This document shows positions 1 through 12,904 of a stretch of DNA of 64,000 nucleotides, piece after piece; positions within the stretch are counted from its first letter, which is position 1, and the number at the start of each line of letters is the position of its first letter. The DNA is from Scylla paramamosain (lineage: Eukaryota > Arthropoda > Malacostraca > Decapoda > Portunidae). The stretch lies in the NCBI RefSeq assembly GCF_035594125.1, contig NC_087186.1, positions 555,228-619,227 of the forward strand, written 5' to 3'. The position numbers and the translations under genes are program-made. Below the pieces are notes generated by a model, which did no database searches, was not told where the DNA came from, and worked only from the letters and a program-made list of their open reading frames with translations.

Positions 1-246
1 TGCTATTCATTAACCTTTATTGCAAGAGTTAACCGGTATCTGAGTCATTCATCCCTTTTCTGGTAAAACTCTGGAACTCCCTGCTTGTTTCTGTATTTCC
101 TCCTTCCTAAGACTTGAACACTATAAAGAAATAGGGTTTCAAGACACTTATGTTGTAATTTTGGATAACCATTTCGACCTGTTTTTTGGGACTGGCACTC
201 CTTTGGGCTTTTTTTTTTTCTAATTTGTTGTTGTCCTTGTCCAGTG
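1..246 (+). mobile_element. LINE family A, 3' end fragment
   Basis: This stretch matches the last part of the longer family-A LINE at about 11600-11850. It shares the coding tail around the residues LWNSLP, the downstream 'gggactggca' segment, a T-rich run and the 'tgtccttgtccagtgt' end. It holds only the C-terminal end of the polyprotein plus the 3' untranslated region. It may be 5'-truncated, or simply cut by the window edge, so the full extent of the copy is unknown. Several small indels break the reading frame. Confidence 0.8.
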
Positions 247-352
247 TTTATAGTTCAGCGTCATTATTCATCATGTGCAATCATCAACGTTCATTGGAAA
301 TCACCGCTTAAGTCATGCACGTGCCGTATTCTTTTATACTAATTTTTGTCTG

Positions 353-356
<4 letters not shown>

Positions 357-443
<87 letters not shown>
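357..443. repeat. (GA)n microsatellite
   Basis: An almost pure run of GA dinucleotides. The Arg-Glu reading frames crossing it are artefacts of the repeat. Confidence 0.97.
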
Positions 444-445
<2 letters not shown>

Positions 446-1495
446 TACCTTCTTTACCTGTCTCCCCTTCCTACTCTTTCCCTTTATTCCCTTTCCCTTA
501 ATTCTTTCCCTTTCTAATTTCTACCCATTTCTAATTACTCCACTCTTCTACCTTCCTACCCATCCCTGCCCTCCCCTTCCAAAACCCTGACTCCTTTCCC
601 TTAATTCCTCCCCTTTGCTCCGCTTTCATTCCTGTGTTTTTAATCCACCAGCTTTTACAATATAACCTTAACCGCACTTATCTTTCACTACCTCCCCTTA
701 CTCCTTTCCCTTTAACTCTATCCCTGAACCCTTTCCGTCTTCACCGCCTTCAGCCGCGTCCCGTGACTCACGCCGCACGCACCGACATGTATAACAACAA
801 TATTCTGAAAACGTCTTCGCGCCGCACCTTTACCGCACTCAGACACAGGCGGATCCAGAAAATCAATCTGCAGGGGGCTCGATGATAAAATTTCATGAGT
901 TAGCGACAACCTCAACACAGTGAAGACCAATGGATAGTGATGGCGGTTCTTCGCTAAAAATCCGCAGCTCCCGAGCAATCAACGTAAATGTGACAATTTA
1001 TTTTGTTTTTTTTGTATCTATTTATGAAGTGCAATCAATATTTAAGCTGGCAAGCAATAACAAGAAACAATTCACATTGTAAATCTGACCAGTAAAAAGG
1101 CAGATCTGGATAGGGAGAAATCGTCACCATACGAGCATTCCATGAAAATTCAACGTTTATTTCGATATGTAAGCAGCAAGTGGGTGATCATAATACAAGT
1201 CATATATTAATTACATACCTAACTTTTACAAATAAGGAGTTAATATGTAAAATTAGACACAACTGAAGATAAAAAGGAATTCTTATAAGGCTTCTTTAAC
1301 ATGGGACAGAGGTAACACATTTGCAAAGATTGGCTAATCTGAAGAAATATATTTGCAAATTCACAAGTATTCAACAAGTGACTCACTAAGCAAAGAGTAG
1401 TCGGGCCTGAAAAGCCCAAACAACCCCTACAGGAGGAATTATTTAAAGTTTGGTGTTCAGCGTGCAGACCCATCTAGTGGCTGCCGGCTTCACTT
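444..1495. other. Pyrimidine-rich then unassigned sequence
   Basis: From 444 to about 740 the plus strand is strongly C/T-rich with few purines. From about 740 to 1495 the sequence is ordinary and AT-rich. I see no domain, no long reading frame and no similarity to other parts of the window. Confidence 0.5.
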
Positions 1496-1597
1496 TCAAG
1501 GGTGTTTTCATGACTCGATTGATAGTTTAACAGACTGTGGTGGAAGTTGTTGGGGTTTTCAAGAGTGTTTTCATGACTCGAGTGATAGTTTAACAGG
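1496..1597 (+). repeat. 62-bp direct repeat, two copies
   Basis: A segment containing 'gtgttttcatgactcgattg' and 'atagtttaacag' occurs at about 1498 and again about 62 bp later with few changes. It lies directly upstream of a reverse transcriptase remnant and may be part of the same decayed element. Confidence 0.6.
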
Positions 1598-1612
1598 TTT
1601 TGGTTAAAATAT

Positions 1613-1760
1613 AATTAGCAGATGACACAAAGTTAGGTGGTAAGGCGACGTGCGATGAAGACTGCAATGAACCTGAGGAGAAGCTTAACAGACTGACGGA
1701 GTGAAGTGGTGAGTGGCAGATGTCTGCCTCTTTACTTGGAAAAATTAAGTTTATAGTGAA
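1613..1760 (+). pseudogene. CR1-like LINE reverse transcriptase remnant (motif C)
   Basis: Translation from 1613 gives residues beginning LADDTKLGGKA, followed by a segment with NRLTE, a stop, then WQMS. This is the catalytic ADD motif and the downstream 'LTEWS..WQM' block typical of CR1-type LINE reverse transcriptases. Only about 45 residues are recognisable and a TGA interrupts them. The remnant runs into the following (CA)n and family-C LINE, so it is probably the debris of an older insertion. Confidence 0.65.
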
Positions 1761-1783
1761 GAGAAGAATCCAAACTTTAAGTA

Positions 1784-3317
<1,534 letters not shown>

Positions 3318-3337
3318 TAATATTATTATTATTATTA

Positions 3338-3411
<74 letters not shown>

Positions 3412-3446
3412 TTATTATTATTATTATAATAATAATAATAATAATA

Positions 3447-3514
<68 letters not shown>

Positions 3515-3515
3515 A

Positions 3516-3551
<36 letters not shown>
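3318..3551. repeat. (ATT)n then (CT)n compound microsatellite
   Basis: About 195 bp of ATT/TAT repeats, with an inversion of repeat phase near 3425, follow the family-C LINE 3' end directly. A (CT)n run of about 33 bp follows to 3551. Confidence 0.95.
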
Positions 3552-3555
<4 letters not shown>

Positions 3556-3631
3556 TGGAAACGGCCATCTTTAACGCACGGTGGCGAGGAGGCATCCACT
3601 CCCTGTCCCGTCCCGTGCCTCGCCACGCCTC

Positions 3632-3856
3632 GCCACGCCGCTGGTTGGTGGAATCAGCCTATCCTTCCCTGAGTGCCACGTCTCTCATTGGTTCGCGCCG
3701 TGCCTCGCCACGCCGCTGGTTTGTGGAATCAGCCTATCCTTCCCTGAGTGCCACGTCTCTCATTGGTCCACGCCGTTCTTCGCCACGCCACTGGTTGGTG
3801 GATCAGCCTATCTTTCCCTGAGTGCCACGCCTCTCATTGGTCCGCGCCGCGGAACT
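3632..3856 (+). promoter_or_regulatory. Three 75-bp tandem repeats with inverted CCAAT boxes
   Basis: Three copies of a GC-rich unit start at about 3632, 3707 and 3782. Each carries CACGCCGCTGG near its start and CTCTCATTGG near its end. The ATTGG motifs (reverse CCAAT) fall at 3687, 3762 and 3836. The region to about 4015 is CpG-rich compared with its AT-rich surroundings. Regular CCAAT boxes in CpG-rich DNA are usual in housekeeping promoters, but I see no TATA box, start site or downstream gene. The 144-residue frame across it (3581-4015) is repetitive and probably not a gene. Confidence 0.4.
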
Positions 3857-4138
3857 GAAACATCTCTGACGCTCCGCTTTCTCACTGTACTCTGTTCACG
3901 ATCGCTTGAGGCACAAGCCCTTCCCTCACTGCGGAGCGTGGCGGGCTCTGGATTCTTTCCCCACTGGGTGGCGGTGTCCCGAGGTGTGGCGGAGGGTTTG
4001 TCATTGTTTTGGTGACGTGATAAACACTGCCGGCCACCTCACTATCCTAGACATATTTTGAAGTCATATTTTATTTATATTGCAATTACAACAAAAGAAC
4101 AAACAAATAAATAAATACATAAATAAATAAATAAAATG

Positions 4139-4189
<51 letters not shown>

Positions 4190-4260
4190 CAATTAGTGAG
4201 TAAAAGACTGTGTCAGCAATGCAAGGCATGGTTGAGCTGTGATCGGTGACGCACCCTTTT
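3857..4260. other. CpG-rich tail, AT-rich spacer and (TA)n
   Basis: GC-rich sequence continues to about 4020. An AT-rich spacer with repeated AAATAAATAA follows, then a pure (TA)n run at 4141-4188. No gene is seen. Confidence 0.6.
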
Positions 4261-4342
4261 GGCCAGGGTTAATGCCCTGTAGGACTATAACCCTCAGCCA
4301 GGCCGGCTGAATGTTATGGTTCCACAGGGCATTAGCGCTGGC
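4261..4342. ncRNA. 82-nt imperfect hairpin (pre-miRNA-like or fold-back)
   Basis: The arm 4261-4298 is nearly the reverse complement of 4303-4342. The outer 20 bases (ggccagggttaatgccctgt) pair with acagggcattagcgctggcc with one mismatch and one G-U pair. The inner part around ccctcagcc / ggctgaatg pairs with a few mismatches and bulges, leaving a loop of about 4 bases. Sequence outside the stem does not pair. The size fits a miRNA precursor, but a small fold-back repeat would look the same. Confidence 0.45.
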
Positions 4343-4625
4343 CCTGCCGCTCTCTTTACCACGTCCCAGGTGAGGGGTTGCATGTTTACAGTCCAGGTGT
4401 CCCTAGGCACCTCAAGATGACTAATATCATTCTCTCGGCCGTCCACAAATTTATAAGTCTATATACTAGTCACTCCGTGTCTTCTTGTCATCAAGTGCTC
4501 CCGACTTGCTTTTGTGCAATGGTGCAGGACAAACAAAAACTGTTTACTGCATGCACTGCACTATCCATTCTGGCTCAGTGTTCTCGCGTTACTGTCAATG
4601 CTTGCCCAGTGGCATTTCTTCTCTT

Positions 4626-4628
<3 letters not shown>

Positions 4629-4676
<48 letters not shown>
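4629..4676. repeat. (GT)n microsatellite
   Basis: Pure GT run of about 24 units. Confidence 0.95.
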
Positions 4677-4677
<1 letters not shown>

Positions 4678-5321
4678 CGCCTGTGATGACGGCCGCGGGA
4701 TATTCTCGGTAATACTCTCATTGTGATTCCCATTCTGTTACTGTTCTCTCCTAGGCCTCATCTCAGCTGACCTCATTTGGCCTAAACCATAGCATGCTTA
4801 AGTGTGACTTGCACCTACTATAACTGTGACTCCCATGCAAAGTTGCAATCATGTTATGACCTAAACCTAACCCAACCTAAACCGGTGCTACTTTGGTATG
4901 CGATCTACGTGTCATGAAGCTACTTTGGCATGCGACCTACACTTTATATTGTGATGTATGTACAAGAAAAGTTATACTTTTCCTTTCATCATCAAGAGAC
5001 GAGGAAAACACTTGTCTTGGTTTGGAGAGAATGTTTGGTTAGGAAGCCTGAAGCACGAGTGGAATGTCTGTTCGAGTGTCGAAGCTCCGGTCCCGACTCA
5101 ACAAGGTGCTACATGTAGCAACAGCACACTTCATTCTGGCACAGACACAGACATAAGTCTCCATAGCCGACCTGCGCTCCCTGCCGTGATTTTACCTGCT
5201 TATTGACATGTGAATATATAAAGAACCCTTCACATGTTAGCTAAACAGTTTTATAACGAGATCACAGACGAGACGAAGGTAGTTGCATTTAACAGTAGTT
5301 TGCAAACTTTGTGACAATTTG
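4677..5321. other. Unassigned spacer with a duplicated 17-bp motif
   Basis: No gene is seen. The motif TTTGGYATGCGAYCTAC occurs twice, near 4893 and 4925. The same motif occurs twice on the opposite strand near 6225 and 6272, on the far side of the minisatellite and the (TA)n palindrome. Confidence 0.55.
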
Positions 5322-5652
5322 GTCGTATCGTTATCATGGAAACTCGTATTGTTATCGCGGAAACTCGTATCGTTATCGCGGAAACTCGTATTATTATCGC
5401 GGAAACTCGTATCGTTATCGCGGAAACTCGTATCGTTTTCGTGGAAACTCGTATTATCGTGGAAACGCATCATTATCGTGGAAAATCGTATCATTGTCGT
5501 GGAAACTCGCATCGTTATCGTGGAATCGCATCGTTATTGTGGAAACTCGTATCATTATCGTGGAGTCGCATCGTTATCGTGGATCGTGGAATCGCATCGT
5601 TATCGTGGAAACTGGAATCGCATCGTTATCATGGAAACTGGAATCGCATTGT
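5322..5652 (+). repeat. 18-21 bp minisatellite
   Basis: About 16 tandem units of the type 'cgttatcgcggaaactcgta', with variants (gtggaatcgcat, atcatggaaactgg). Units at the left end are most alike and those at the right are shortened and diverged. The open frames across it in three phases are consequences of the repeat. Confidence 0.9.
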
Positions 5653-5879
5653 TATTTTCGTCACGCGCATCATAATCATCGTTTTTTTTTTTTTATTTAT
5701 TTATATATTTATTTATTTAAAGCATCGAATTCGTTATCATTATTTGGGCTTCTATAATACATTGATTATTCCTGCTGGCATGCGGTGAGAATAACACTGA
5801 CCCTCTAGTTTTTGCTTTTCTACCTCATGTTCCTTCCATTCACCGAGAAATTAGTAAACTTGTCTCAAATTTAATTATA

Positions 5880-6140
<261 letters not shown>

Positions 6141-6441
6141 AATATGATAATTACTTTTTAAATAGATATAAGTTAACGAAAATTTTTTTTATTTAAACCG
6201 TAATAAATGGATAAAACAGGTGGATCGCATACCAAAACAAAATTTGACTCTTGGTGATTACGTTTGCTGTGTAGATCGCATGCCAAATTAGCGCCCCTAA
6301 ACCTGAGCTGACCTAACGTAGCCTGAGCCAACGCATGTACAAGAGTGATTTACAAGAGTGAATGTTTAAAGCGCTTATGTGAAGTGTTGCCTTTCACAAT
6401 TACTTTCCTTTCACTTATTTATTTTTTTATTCTTCACATCT

Positions 6442-6447
<6 letters not shown>
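6141..6447. other. Unassigned AT-rich spacer
   Basis: No gene is seen. It carries the two minus-strand copies of the TTTGGYATGCGAYCYAC motif near 6225 and 6272. Confidence 0.5.

Positions 6448-6539
<92 letters not shown>
6448..6539. repeat. (CT)n microsatellite
   Basis: Pure CT run of about 46 units that abuts the end of the first inverted arm. Confidence 0.96.
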
Positions 6540-6540
<1 letters not shown>

Positions 6541-6739
6541 ACAGTTTTCTGGAATGACGTAATAATTTTTGTGATGTACTCGCTTCACTTTGTAACGTAA
6601 TATATATATATTTTATGTTAATTGTTCCCTGGTGTGAAGTAATAGCGGTTTAAGGTGATGTGTTCCCTCACCGTGACTTTAACCTGAAGGTGGATGGTGG
6701 TGTTGAAAAATTGTTGTCCTTCAAATGTCTCTTTATTCA

Positions 6740-6790
6740 ATAATATTGATAATAATAATGATAATAATAATGATGATAATAATAATAATG

Positions 6791-6878
<88 letters not shown>

Positions 6879-6879
6879 G
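6740..6879. repeat. (AAT)n microsatellite inside arm 1
   Basis: About 46 units, preceded by imperfect GAT/AAT. The matching place in the second arm (about 20908-20933) holds only a few irregular CTA/TAT triplets. Confidence 0.95.
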
Positions 6880-7504
6880 TATTTCAGGTATATGTGAAGC
6901 CATATCATATTACAAAATATGTTAAACAAGAAACAAGTGTGTAAGAGTGAATTAGTGAGTCAAAGGAATGAAGCCATAAAACAAAAAAAGCAGTTCAGAA
7001 GAAAGACTCGTAACAATTGCATACAAAGCGAACACCAAAGATGTGTAGTACTGAAGCAAGATTAACGTGCGGTGAACCAAAAACACTGACCAGTGCGGGT
7101 ACATTTGTGTCGCCCACTGCCGCCGTGTGCCCGAGTGGATAGTGCACGCCATCGCATTAGTGGAGCGCCCCACCCTACGCACGGCGCTGTACGCCGCCGC
7201 CCGTCGCACCTCCGGGAAGGAGTTGATGCCCACCGCCACGCACAATATAAAGGCACCACAGATTGGCAGGTGGTCCGTGAGTCTTCGTAGAGTGTTATTA
7301 AACGTTACGCGCAAGCGTTGCATCGTCGCCATTTTGAAATGTTGACACAATGAATTACAATAAATATAATAACACTAACTGCTGAACAACTGGCGTTTAA
7401 CATCGTTATTACAAAATTAGAAATTTCTCACGAGGACATCCCTACGTGCACAAAGATTCCTTGTTTCCTTCCTAATGTCCTCATCACCAGGCAATCATCT
7501 GTGA

Positions 7505-7810
7505 TTATGTGGCCCACGTATGACAACGCTCGCACGTATTCCAGCTTGATGCGCCCAGACACATGACAGGCGGTGCCAGCGGCGGCGCGCGCTTGAGTGG
7601 AATGCTCATATACGCGGATTTAGCCGTGCTAAATTTAATGTAGTCCTTACTAGCAAATTCCTTGCAGATTCGCAGCAAGCCATTTAGCGCCGCTGCACTC
7701 GGGCACACCAAGGTTAGGTCATCCGCACATGAAAAATTATTTGGTACCTCATTTGCAAAATGACAGCCCACACAAGAGCGTTCAGCATTACCTTGAGTTG
7801 GTCCTCGCAT
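7505..7810 (-). pseudogene. LINE reverse transcriptase fragment, arm 1
   Basis: The minus-strand frame reads ANEVPNNFSCADDLTLVCPS near its start, the motif C region of a LINE reverse transcriptase. The usual aromatic residue before ADD is replaced by Cys (SCADD rather than YADD). Downstream residues FASKDYIKFSTAKSAYM are typical of the thumb-proximal region in this kind of LINE. The frame is entered by a frameshift: sequence upstream of ANE fits another frame (QLNVMLNAL). The continuation (NDVKRQ..., RLRVTYNN) lies in other frames down to about 7090. This is a dead gene. Confidence 0.75.
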
Positions 7811-8047
7811 AGGCTGAACAGGTGCGGGTTCACCTAGGATCCCTCGCTAATTCCACTGTGCATGCAGAATAACACCGACACTGAGCCACTCCACCTGGGG
7901 CTGGATTGAATAAAGAGTTACCAATTTCTTAAGTCCCTAAGAAATTCGTATCTATTGTAAGAGTGATTCACTGAATACTTATGAACTTATTAGGTCGCTG
8001 AGATGTTAACAACTCTTTGAAGCCCCATAAGGTTTCGTAACCTGGAC

Positions 8048-8473
8048 CTATGAGTGCCTTTTCTCCAGTGCACAACCTGCAACATAAATACCAACGAAGC
8101 CAGAGGTCACAAGCAGTAGTACACTGAAATGTGAAACTACTGGTAACATTAGCACATGACTGTGGCCTGAGAAGATTGGAAGGGGTCTATATATGGAAAT
8201 ACAAGTGGTATTAGAAGTTGACAATGGCTTGAGAAGGGAAGAAGGAGAGTGAGATAAGGAAATACAAGTGACATTACCAAATGACAGTGGCCTGAGGAGC
8301 AAAGGAGATTGAGATAAGAAAATATAAGTGGCATTAGCACATGAGAGCGGCCACAGAAAAGAAAGGGTATTCAGAGACCCCTTAAACCCTGCTGAGATGT
8401 ATGGTGGCAGGTTTCCACACAGGAAAATATTGGTGTAACGAACTGGAACCTGCAAATTGTCAACATTAGGCAA
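8048..8473 (-). pseudogene. Repeat-bearing frame of unknown function, arm 1
   Basis: A 141-residue minus-strand frame starts MPNVDNLQVPVRY and contains four repeats of about 20 residues of the type PLSxxNxTCISxSxSPS, encoded by 60-63 bp direct repeats. A hydrophobic segment (VLLLVTSGFVGIYVAGC) near the end could span a membrane. The other arm keeps a matching frame of 160 residues. It could also be an untranslated minisatellite. No family is recognised. Confidence 0.35.
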
Positions 8474-8812
8474 AAAAATGCCTGATGTTCACATTATGCT
8501 GCACAATTTTGCCCGATGTGAATATAACTGCCTAAAAAAGCTAGAAAATCTCGCATGATCTGCACGAGTTGGAGGAGGCAGTAGAAACATGCCGAAACGA
8601 TAATTACTCCCAGTGAGGTCTAAAGCACTGTTCAGGGGGTGCTGTGAACTTATCATTAAACCCAGCTGTGATCTCACTGAACGTTTCCCTTTGTGTCTCA
8701 CAACACAAGGGGGTAGTCACAGCCTGCCCTCTAAAGACAACTCTCTTCCTCCACACAAAACTATAAGCACCTAATAACACACACACCCTTCACTCAAAAA
8801 AAATATAAAATC

Positions 8813-9754
8813 ATGGCGACTCGTACACCAGCCTCGGAGTCCCCATCTGGGGAGGGGACCATAAATGTCCCCAGGTCGGACTGCCTTTCCGTCGACAACC
8901 CTAAGTGTCTTGACACCCCCCTCAACTTTTTCTTCATTAACTTCTGCAACATTCGCGGTCTAAGATCTAATTTTCAATCTGTAAAACACCACCTCTCCTC
9001 TTCTAAACCTCATCTTCTTTTCCTCACTGAAGCTCAGGTGTCTGAGGCAACTGACAGTAGCCCCTTTTCTGTTCCCTCCTACTTTCTCTATCCTCATTTT
9101 CGATCCAAAGCTGGATGCTGCGTTTATGTGCGCAATGACTTAACCTGCACTCGTGCCCACGCTCTTGAATCTTCCGAGTTTTCCACCATCTGGCTACGAC
9201 TACAGAGTCATTCTCATACTAAATTTATCTGTGCTGTATACCTCTCTCCTAACTCCTTTGACTATAAGAAATTCTTTGACTACTTAACTTCCAGAGTGGA
9301 GCACATTGTGACCCTCTTCCCTTTTGCAGAGATCTCCATTCTTGGAGACTTCAATGTTCACCACCAGCTTTGGCTTTCCTCTCCCTTCACTGACCATCCT
9401 GGTGAACTAGCCTACAACTTTGCTATCCTCCATGACCTAGAGCAATTGGTACAACACCCTACTCGTATTCCTGACCGTCTTGGAGATACGCCCAACATTC
9501 TTGACCTTTTCCTGACCTCTAATCATTCTGCTTATGCTGTCACCCTTTCTTCTCCGTTGGGCTCCTCCGATCATAATCTCATATCTTTATCTTGTCCTAT
9601 CACTCCAATCCCTCCTCAGGATCCCCCTAAGCGAAGGTGCCTCTGCGTTTTGCCTCTGCTAGTTGGGGGGACCTGTCGAGGTATTTTGCTGATTTTCCTT
9701 GGAATGACTACTGCTTCCGTGTCAGAGACCCGTCTTTGTGTGCTGAGCACATAA
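8813..9754 (+). pseudogene. Family-A LINE endonuclease domain
   Basis: This is the N-terminal part of the LINE polyprotein, an apurinic-type endonuclease that would nick target DNA. Visible motifs in order are NIRGLRSNF (start of the domain), FLTEAQ (catalytic Glu), [15 protein letters not shown] (Asp/Asn pair) and SSDHNLISL (Ser-Asp-His). All main catalytic blocks are present. The start at 8813 agrees with the minus-strand copy (36899) and the copy at 53592. A one-base loss near 9645, within the stretch encoding [11 protein letters not shown], shifts the frame. The polyprotein continues in the frame beginning at 9637. Confidence 0.88.
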
Positions 9755-10623
9755 CAGAGGTGATAGTGTCTGGCATGGAGGCGTACATTCCTCACTCTTT
9801 TTCTCGTCCTAAACCTTCTAAACCTTGGTTTAACACAGCTTGTTCTCGTGCTATACATGATAGAGATGTGGCCCACAAAAGGTACTTAAGCCTTCCATCA
9901 CCAGAATCTCATGCACTTTATATTTCTGCCCGGAACTATGCCAAGTCTGTTCTCGAACTAGCCAAAAACTCCATCATTAACAGAAAATGTCAAAACCTTT
10001 CAAGATCTAACTCCCCTCGTGATTTCTGGCATCTAGCCAAAAATATATCCAATAACTTTGCTTCTTCTTTCCCTCCTCTACTTCAACCAGATGGCACCAC
10101 TGCTATCACATCTATTTCTAAAGCTGAACTCTTTGCTCAAACCTTTGCTAAAAACTCTACCTTGGACGATTCTGGGCTTGTTCCTCCCTCTCCTCCACCC
10201 TCTGACTACTTCATGCCACGTATTAAAATTCTTCGTAATGATGTTTTCCATGCCCTCGCTGGTCTAAACCCTCGGAAGGCTTATGGACCTGATGGGGTCC
10301 CTCCTATTGTTCTCCGAAACTGTGCCTCCGTGCTTGCACCTTGCCTAGTCAAACTCTTTCAGCTCTGTCTGTCAACATCTACCTTTCCTTCTTGCTTGAA
10401 GTTTGCCTACATTCAACCTGATCCTAAAAAGGTTGACCGCTCTAATCCCTCAAACTACCGTCCTATTGCTTTAATTTCCTGCTTATCTAAAGTTTTTGAA
10501 TCTATCCTCAACAGGAAGATTCTTAAACATCTATCACTTCATAACCTTCTATCTGATCGGCAGTATGGGTTTCGTCAAGGCCGCTCTACTGGTGATCTTC
10601 TGGCTTTCCTTACTGAGTCTTAG
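9637..10623 (+). pseudogene. Family-A LINE linker and reverse transcriptase fingers
   Basis: The continuation of the polyprotein after the frameshift. It contains [21 protein letters not shown], then KAYGPDGVPPIVL, NYRPIALISCLSK and QYGFRQGRSTGDLL, which are the finger and early palm blocks of LINE reverse transcriptases. It ends at TAG 10621, where other copies have TGG (Trp-Ser-Ser), so this is a simple nonsense mutation. The same frame reopens at once and continues at 10666. Confidence 0.88.
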
Positions 10624-11768
10624 TCATCCTCTTTTAGAGACTTTGGTGAAACTTTTTCTGTTGCCTTGGACATATTAAAAGCCTTTGATAGAGTCTGGCT
10701 CAAAGCTTTGATTTCAAAACTACCCTCCTACGGTTTCTATCCTTTATTCTGTAACTTCATCTCAAGTTTCCTTTCTGACCGTTCTATTGCTGGAGTGGTA
10801 GACGGTCACTGTTCTTCTCCTAAATCTATTAAGAGTGGTGTTCCTCAGGGTTCTGTTCTGTCACCCTCTCTCTTCTTACTATTCATTAATGATCTTCTAA
10901 ACCAAACTTCTTGTCCTATCCACTCCTATGCTGATGATACCACCCTGCACTTTTCCACGTCTTTTCATAGACGTCCAACCCTTCAGGAGGTAAACATATC
11001 ACGCAGGGAAGCCACAGAACGCCTGACTTCTGATCTTTCTAAAATTTCTTATTGGGGCAGAGCAAACTTGGTATTCTTCAATGCCTCAAAAACTCAATTC
11101 CTCCATCTATCAACTCGACACAATCTTCCAGACAACTATCCCCTCTTCTTCAATGACACTCAACTGTCCCCCTCTTCTACACTGAACATCCTCGGTCTGT
11201 CCTTTACTTATAATCTGAACTGGAAACTTCACATATCATCTCTAGCTAGAACAGCTTCTATGAAGTTAGGTGTTCTGAGACGTCTCCGCCAGTTTTTCTC
11301 ACCCCCCCAGCTGCTAACTCTGTACAAGGGCCTTATCCGTCTATGTATGGAGTATGCTTCACATGTCTGGGGGGTTCCACTCATACTGCTCTTCTAGACA
11401 GGGTGGAATCAAAAGCTTTTCGTCTCATCAACTCCTCTCCTCTAACTGACTGTCTTCAGCCCTTCTCTCACCGCCGCAATGTTGCATATCTAGCTGTCTT
11501 CTACCGCTATTTTCATTCCAACTGCTCTTCTGATCTTGCTAACTGCATGCCTCCCCTCCTTCCGCGGCCTCGCTGCACAAGACTTTCTTCTTTCTCTCAC
11601 CCCTATTCTGTCCACCTTTCTAACGCAAGAGTTAACCAATATTCTCAATCATTCATCACTTTCTCTGGTAAACTCTGGAACTCCCTGCCTTCTTCTGTAT
11701 TTCCACCTTCATATGACTTGAATTCCTTAAAGAGGGAGATTTCAAGACACTTATCCACCAATTTTTGA
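10624..11768 (+). pseudogene. Family-A LINE reverse transcriptase palm and C-terminus
   Basis: After the nonsense codon the frame shows DILKAFDRVW (motif A; most copies have DISKAFD or DILKAFD), SGVPQGSVLSP (motif B) and HSYADDTTLHF (motif C, catalytic Asp pair intact). It continues through LTLYKGLIR. Near 11375 a one-base change moves the frame, and the C-terminus (LLDRVESKAFRLINSSPLTD to HLSTNF, stop at 11766) is read in the frame beginning 11343. The catalytic motifs are intact but the frame is broken in two places here. Confidence 0.88.
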
Positions 11769-11879
11769 CCACTGCTTTGACCCTTTTATGGGACTGGCAT
11801 TTCAGTGGGCATTTTTTTTTATTAGATTTTTGTTGCCCTTGGCCAGTATCCTTCCTACATAAAAAAAAAAAAAACCTTA

Positions 11880-11945
11880 GCGGGAAAAATTGAACTGCAT
11901 AATGTGAGCATCAGGCATTTTTTGCCTAATGTTGACAATTTGTAA
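11880..11945 (+). repeat. Short copy of the family-I arm 5' end
   Basis: About 65 bp (aaaattgaactgcataatg ... cctaatgttgacaatttg) match the start of arm 2 at 19278-19345 in the same orientation, and arm 1 at about 8455-8520 in the opposite orientation. With arm 1 this puts inverted copies of the same edge on both sides of the family-A LINE. Confidence 0.7.
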
Positions 11946-12001
11946 ACGTTGTGCAAATTGCTTGCCTAATATTCATGTTAGGGAATTATCCACTTTGAGC
12001 G

Positions 12002-12640
<639 letters not shown>

Positions 12641-12904
12641 TTGCCTGTTCGCCTCACAAATGTGGAGAAATAAGATAAGCTAAAGGTTTTGGGATGAGAA
12701 TGACTGTTGTCAGAGGTTCCAGGCAAAGTATTGGGTTGGGTCAGCTATTGTTTGCTATCTTATACCGTCACTGCTAGAACAATCATGCTGGATTAAGGTA
12801 GCACACGTTGGTTTGACCACGTTAAGATAATTCTCGTTAAGTTATTTGCTTGCACAGGAAACAAAAATCACCAAGCAGAAGAAGAAATAATAGTAACGAT
12901 CTTC
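12641..12904. other. Unassigned sequence
   Basis: Ordinary AT-rich sequence. Nothing is recognised. Confidence 0.5.

Larger units (their letters stand above)
6542..8568 (-). mobile_element. Inverted repeat arm 1: decayed LINE (family I)
   Basis: Read on the minus strand, this block matches 19228-21236 almost throughout. It runs from the ctcgtgcagatcat end at 8568 to the gtaataatttttgtgatgta end near 6560. It carries a reverse transcriptase remnant (7505-7810) and, upstream of it, a frame with 60-bp internal repeats (8048-8473). Both arms share the same damaged features, so they derive from one already-dead copy rather than from separate jumps. An (AAT)n run at 6740-6879 lies inside this arm and is absent from the other. 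A family-A LINE adjoins its 5' edge. Confidence 0.85.
8570..11874 (+). mobile_element. LINE family A, near full-length, inactive
   Basis: A non-LTR retrotransposon of about 3.3 kb, probably Jockey-like. Its 5' untranslated region (8570-8812) is shared with the copies starting near 37155 and 53343, which marks the 5' end. One polyprotein frame starts at ATG 8813 ([13 protein letters not shown]) and encodes an endonuclease followed by a reverse transcriptase. The 3' end has the 'ttggccagtatccttcctac' segment and a poly(A) run at about 11861-11874. Two frameshifts (about 9645 and 11375) and a nonsense codon (10621) inactivate it. I could not find a clear target site duplication. Confidence 0.92.

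Noticed and set aside
275..590. Arg-Glu repeat frames across the (GA)n run
   Set aside because: Open only because a dinucleotide repeat lacks stops in two frames; no other protein features. The same applies to the Thr-His, Cys-Val, Ile-Tyr, Asn and Leu-Ser repeat frames elsewhere.
3555..4015. Frames of 88 and 144 residues over the 75-bp repeats
   Set aside because: The residue pattern simply follows the DNA repeat, and two different frames are open at once, which points to base composition rather than a gene.
5237..5788. Four overlapping frames over the minisatellite, on both strands
   Set aside because: Products such as repeated SYRYRGN mirror the 21-bp unit; there is no start context or flanking coding sequence.
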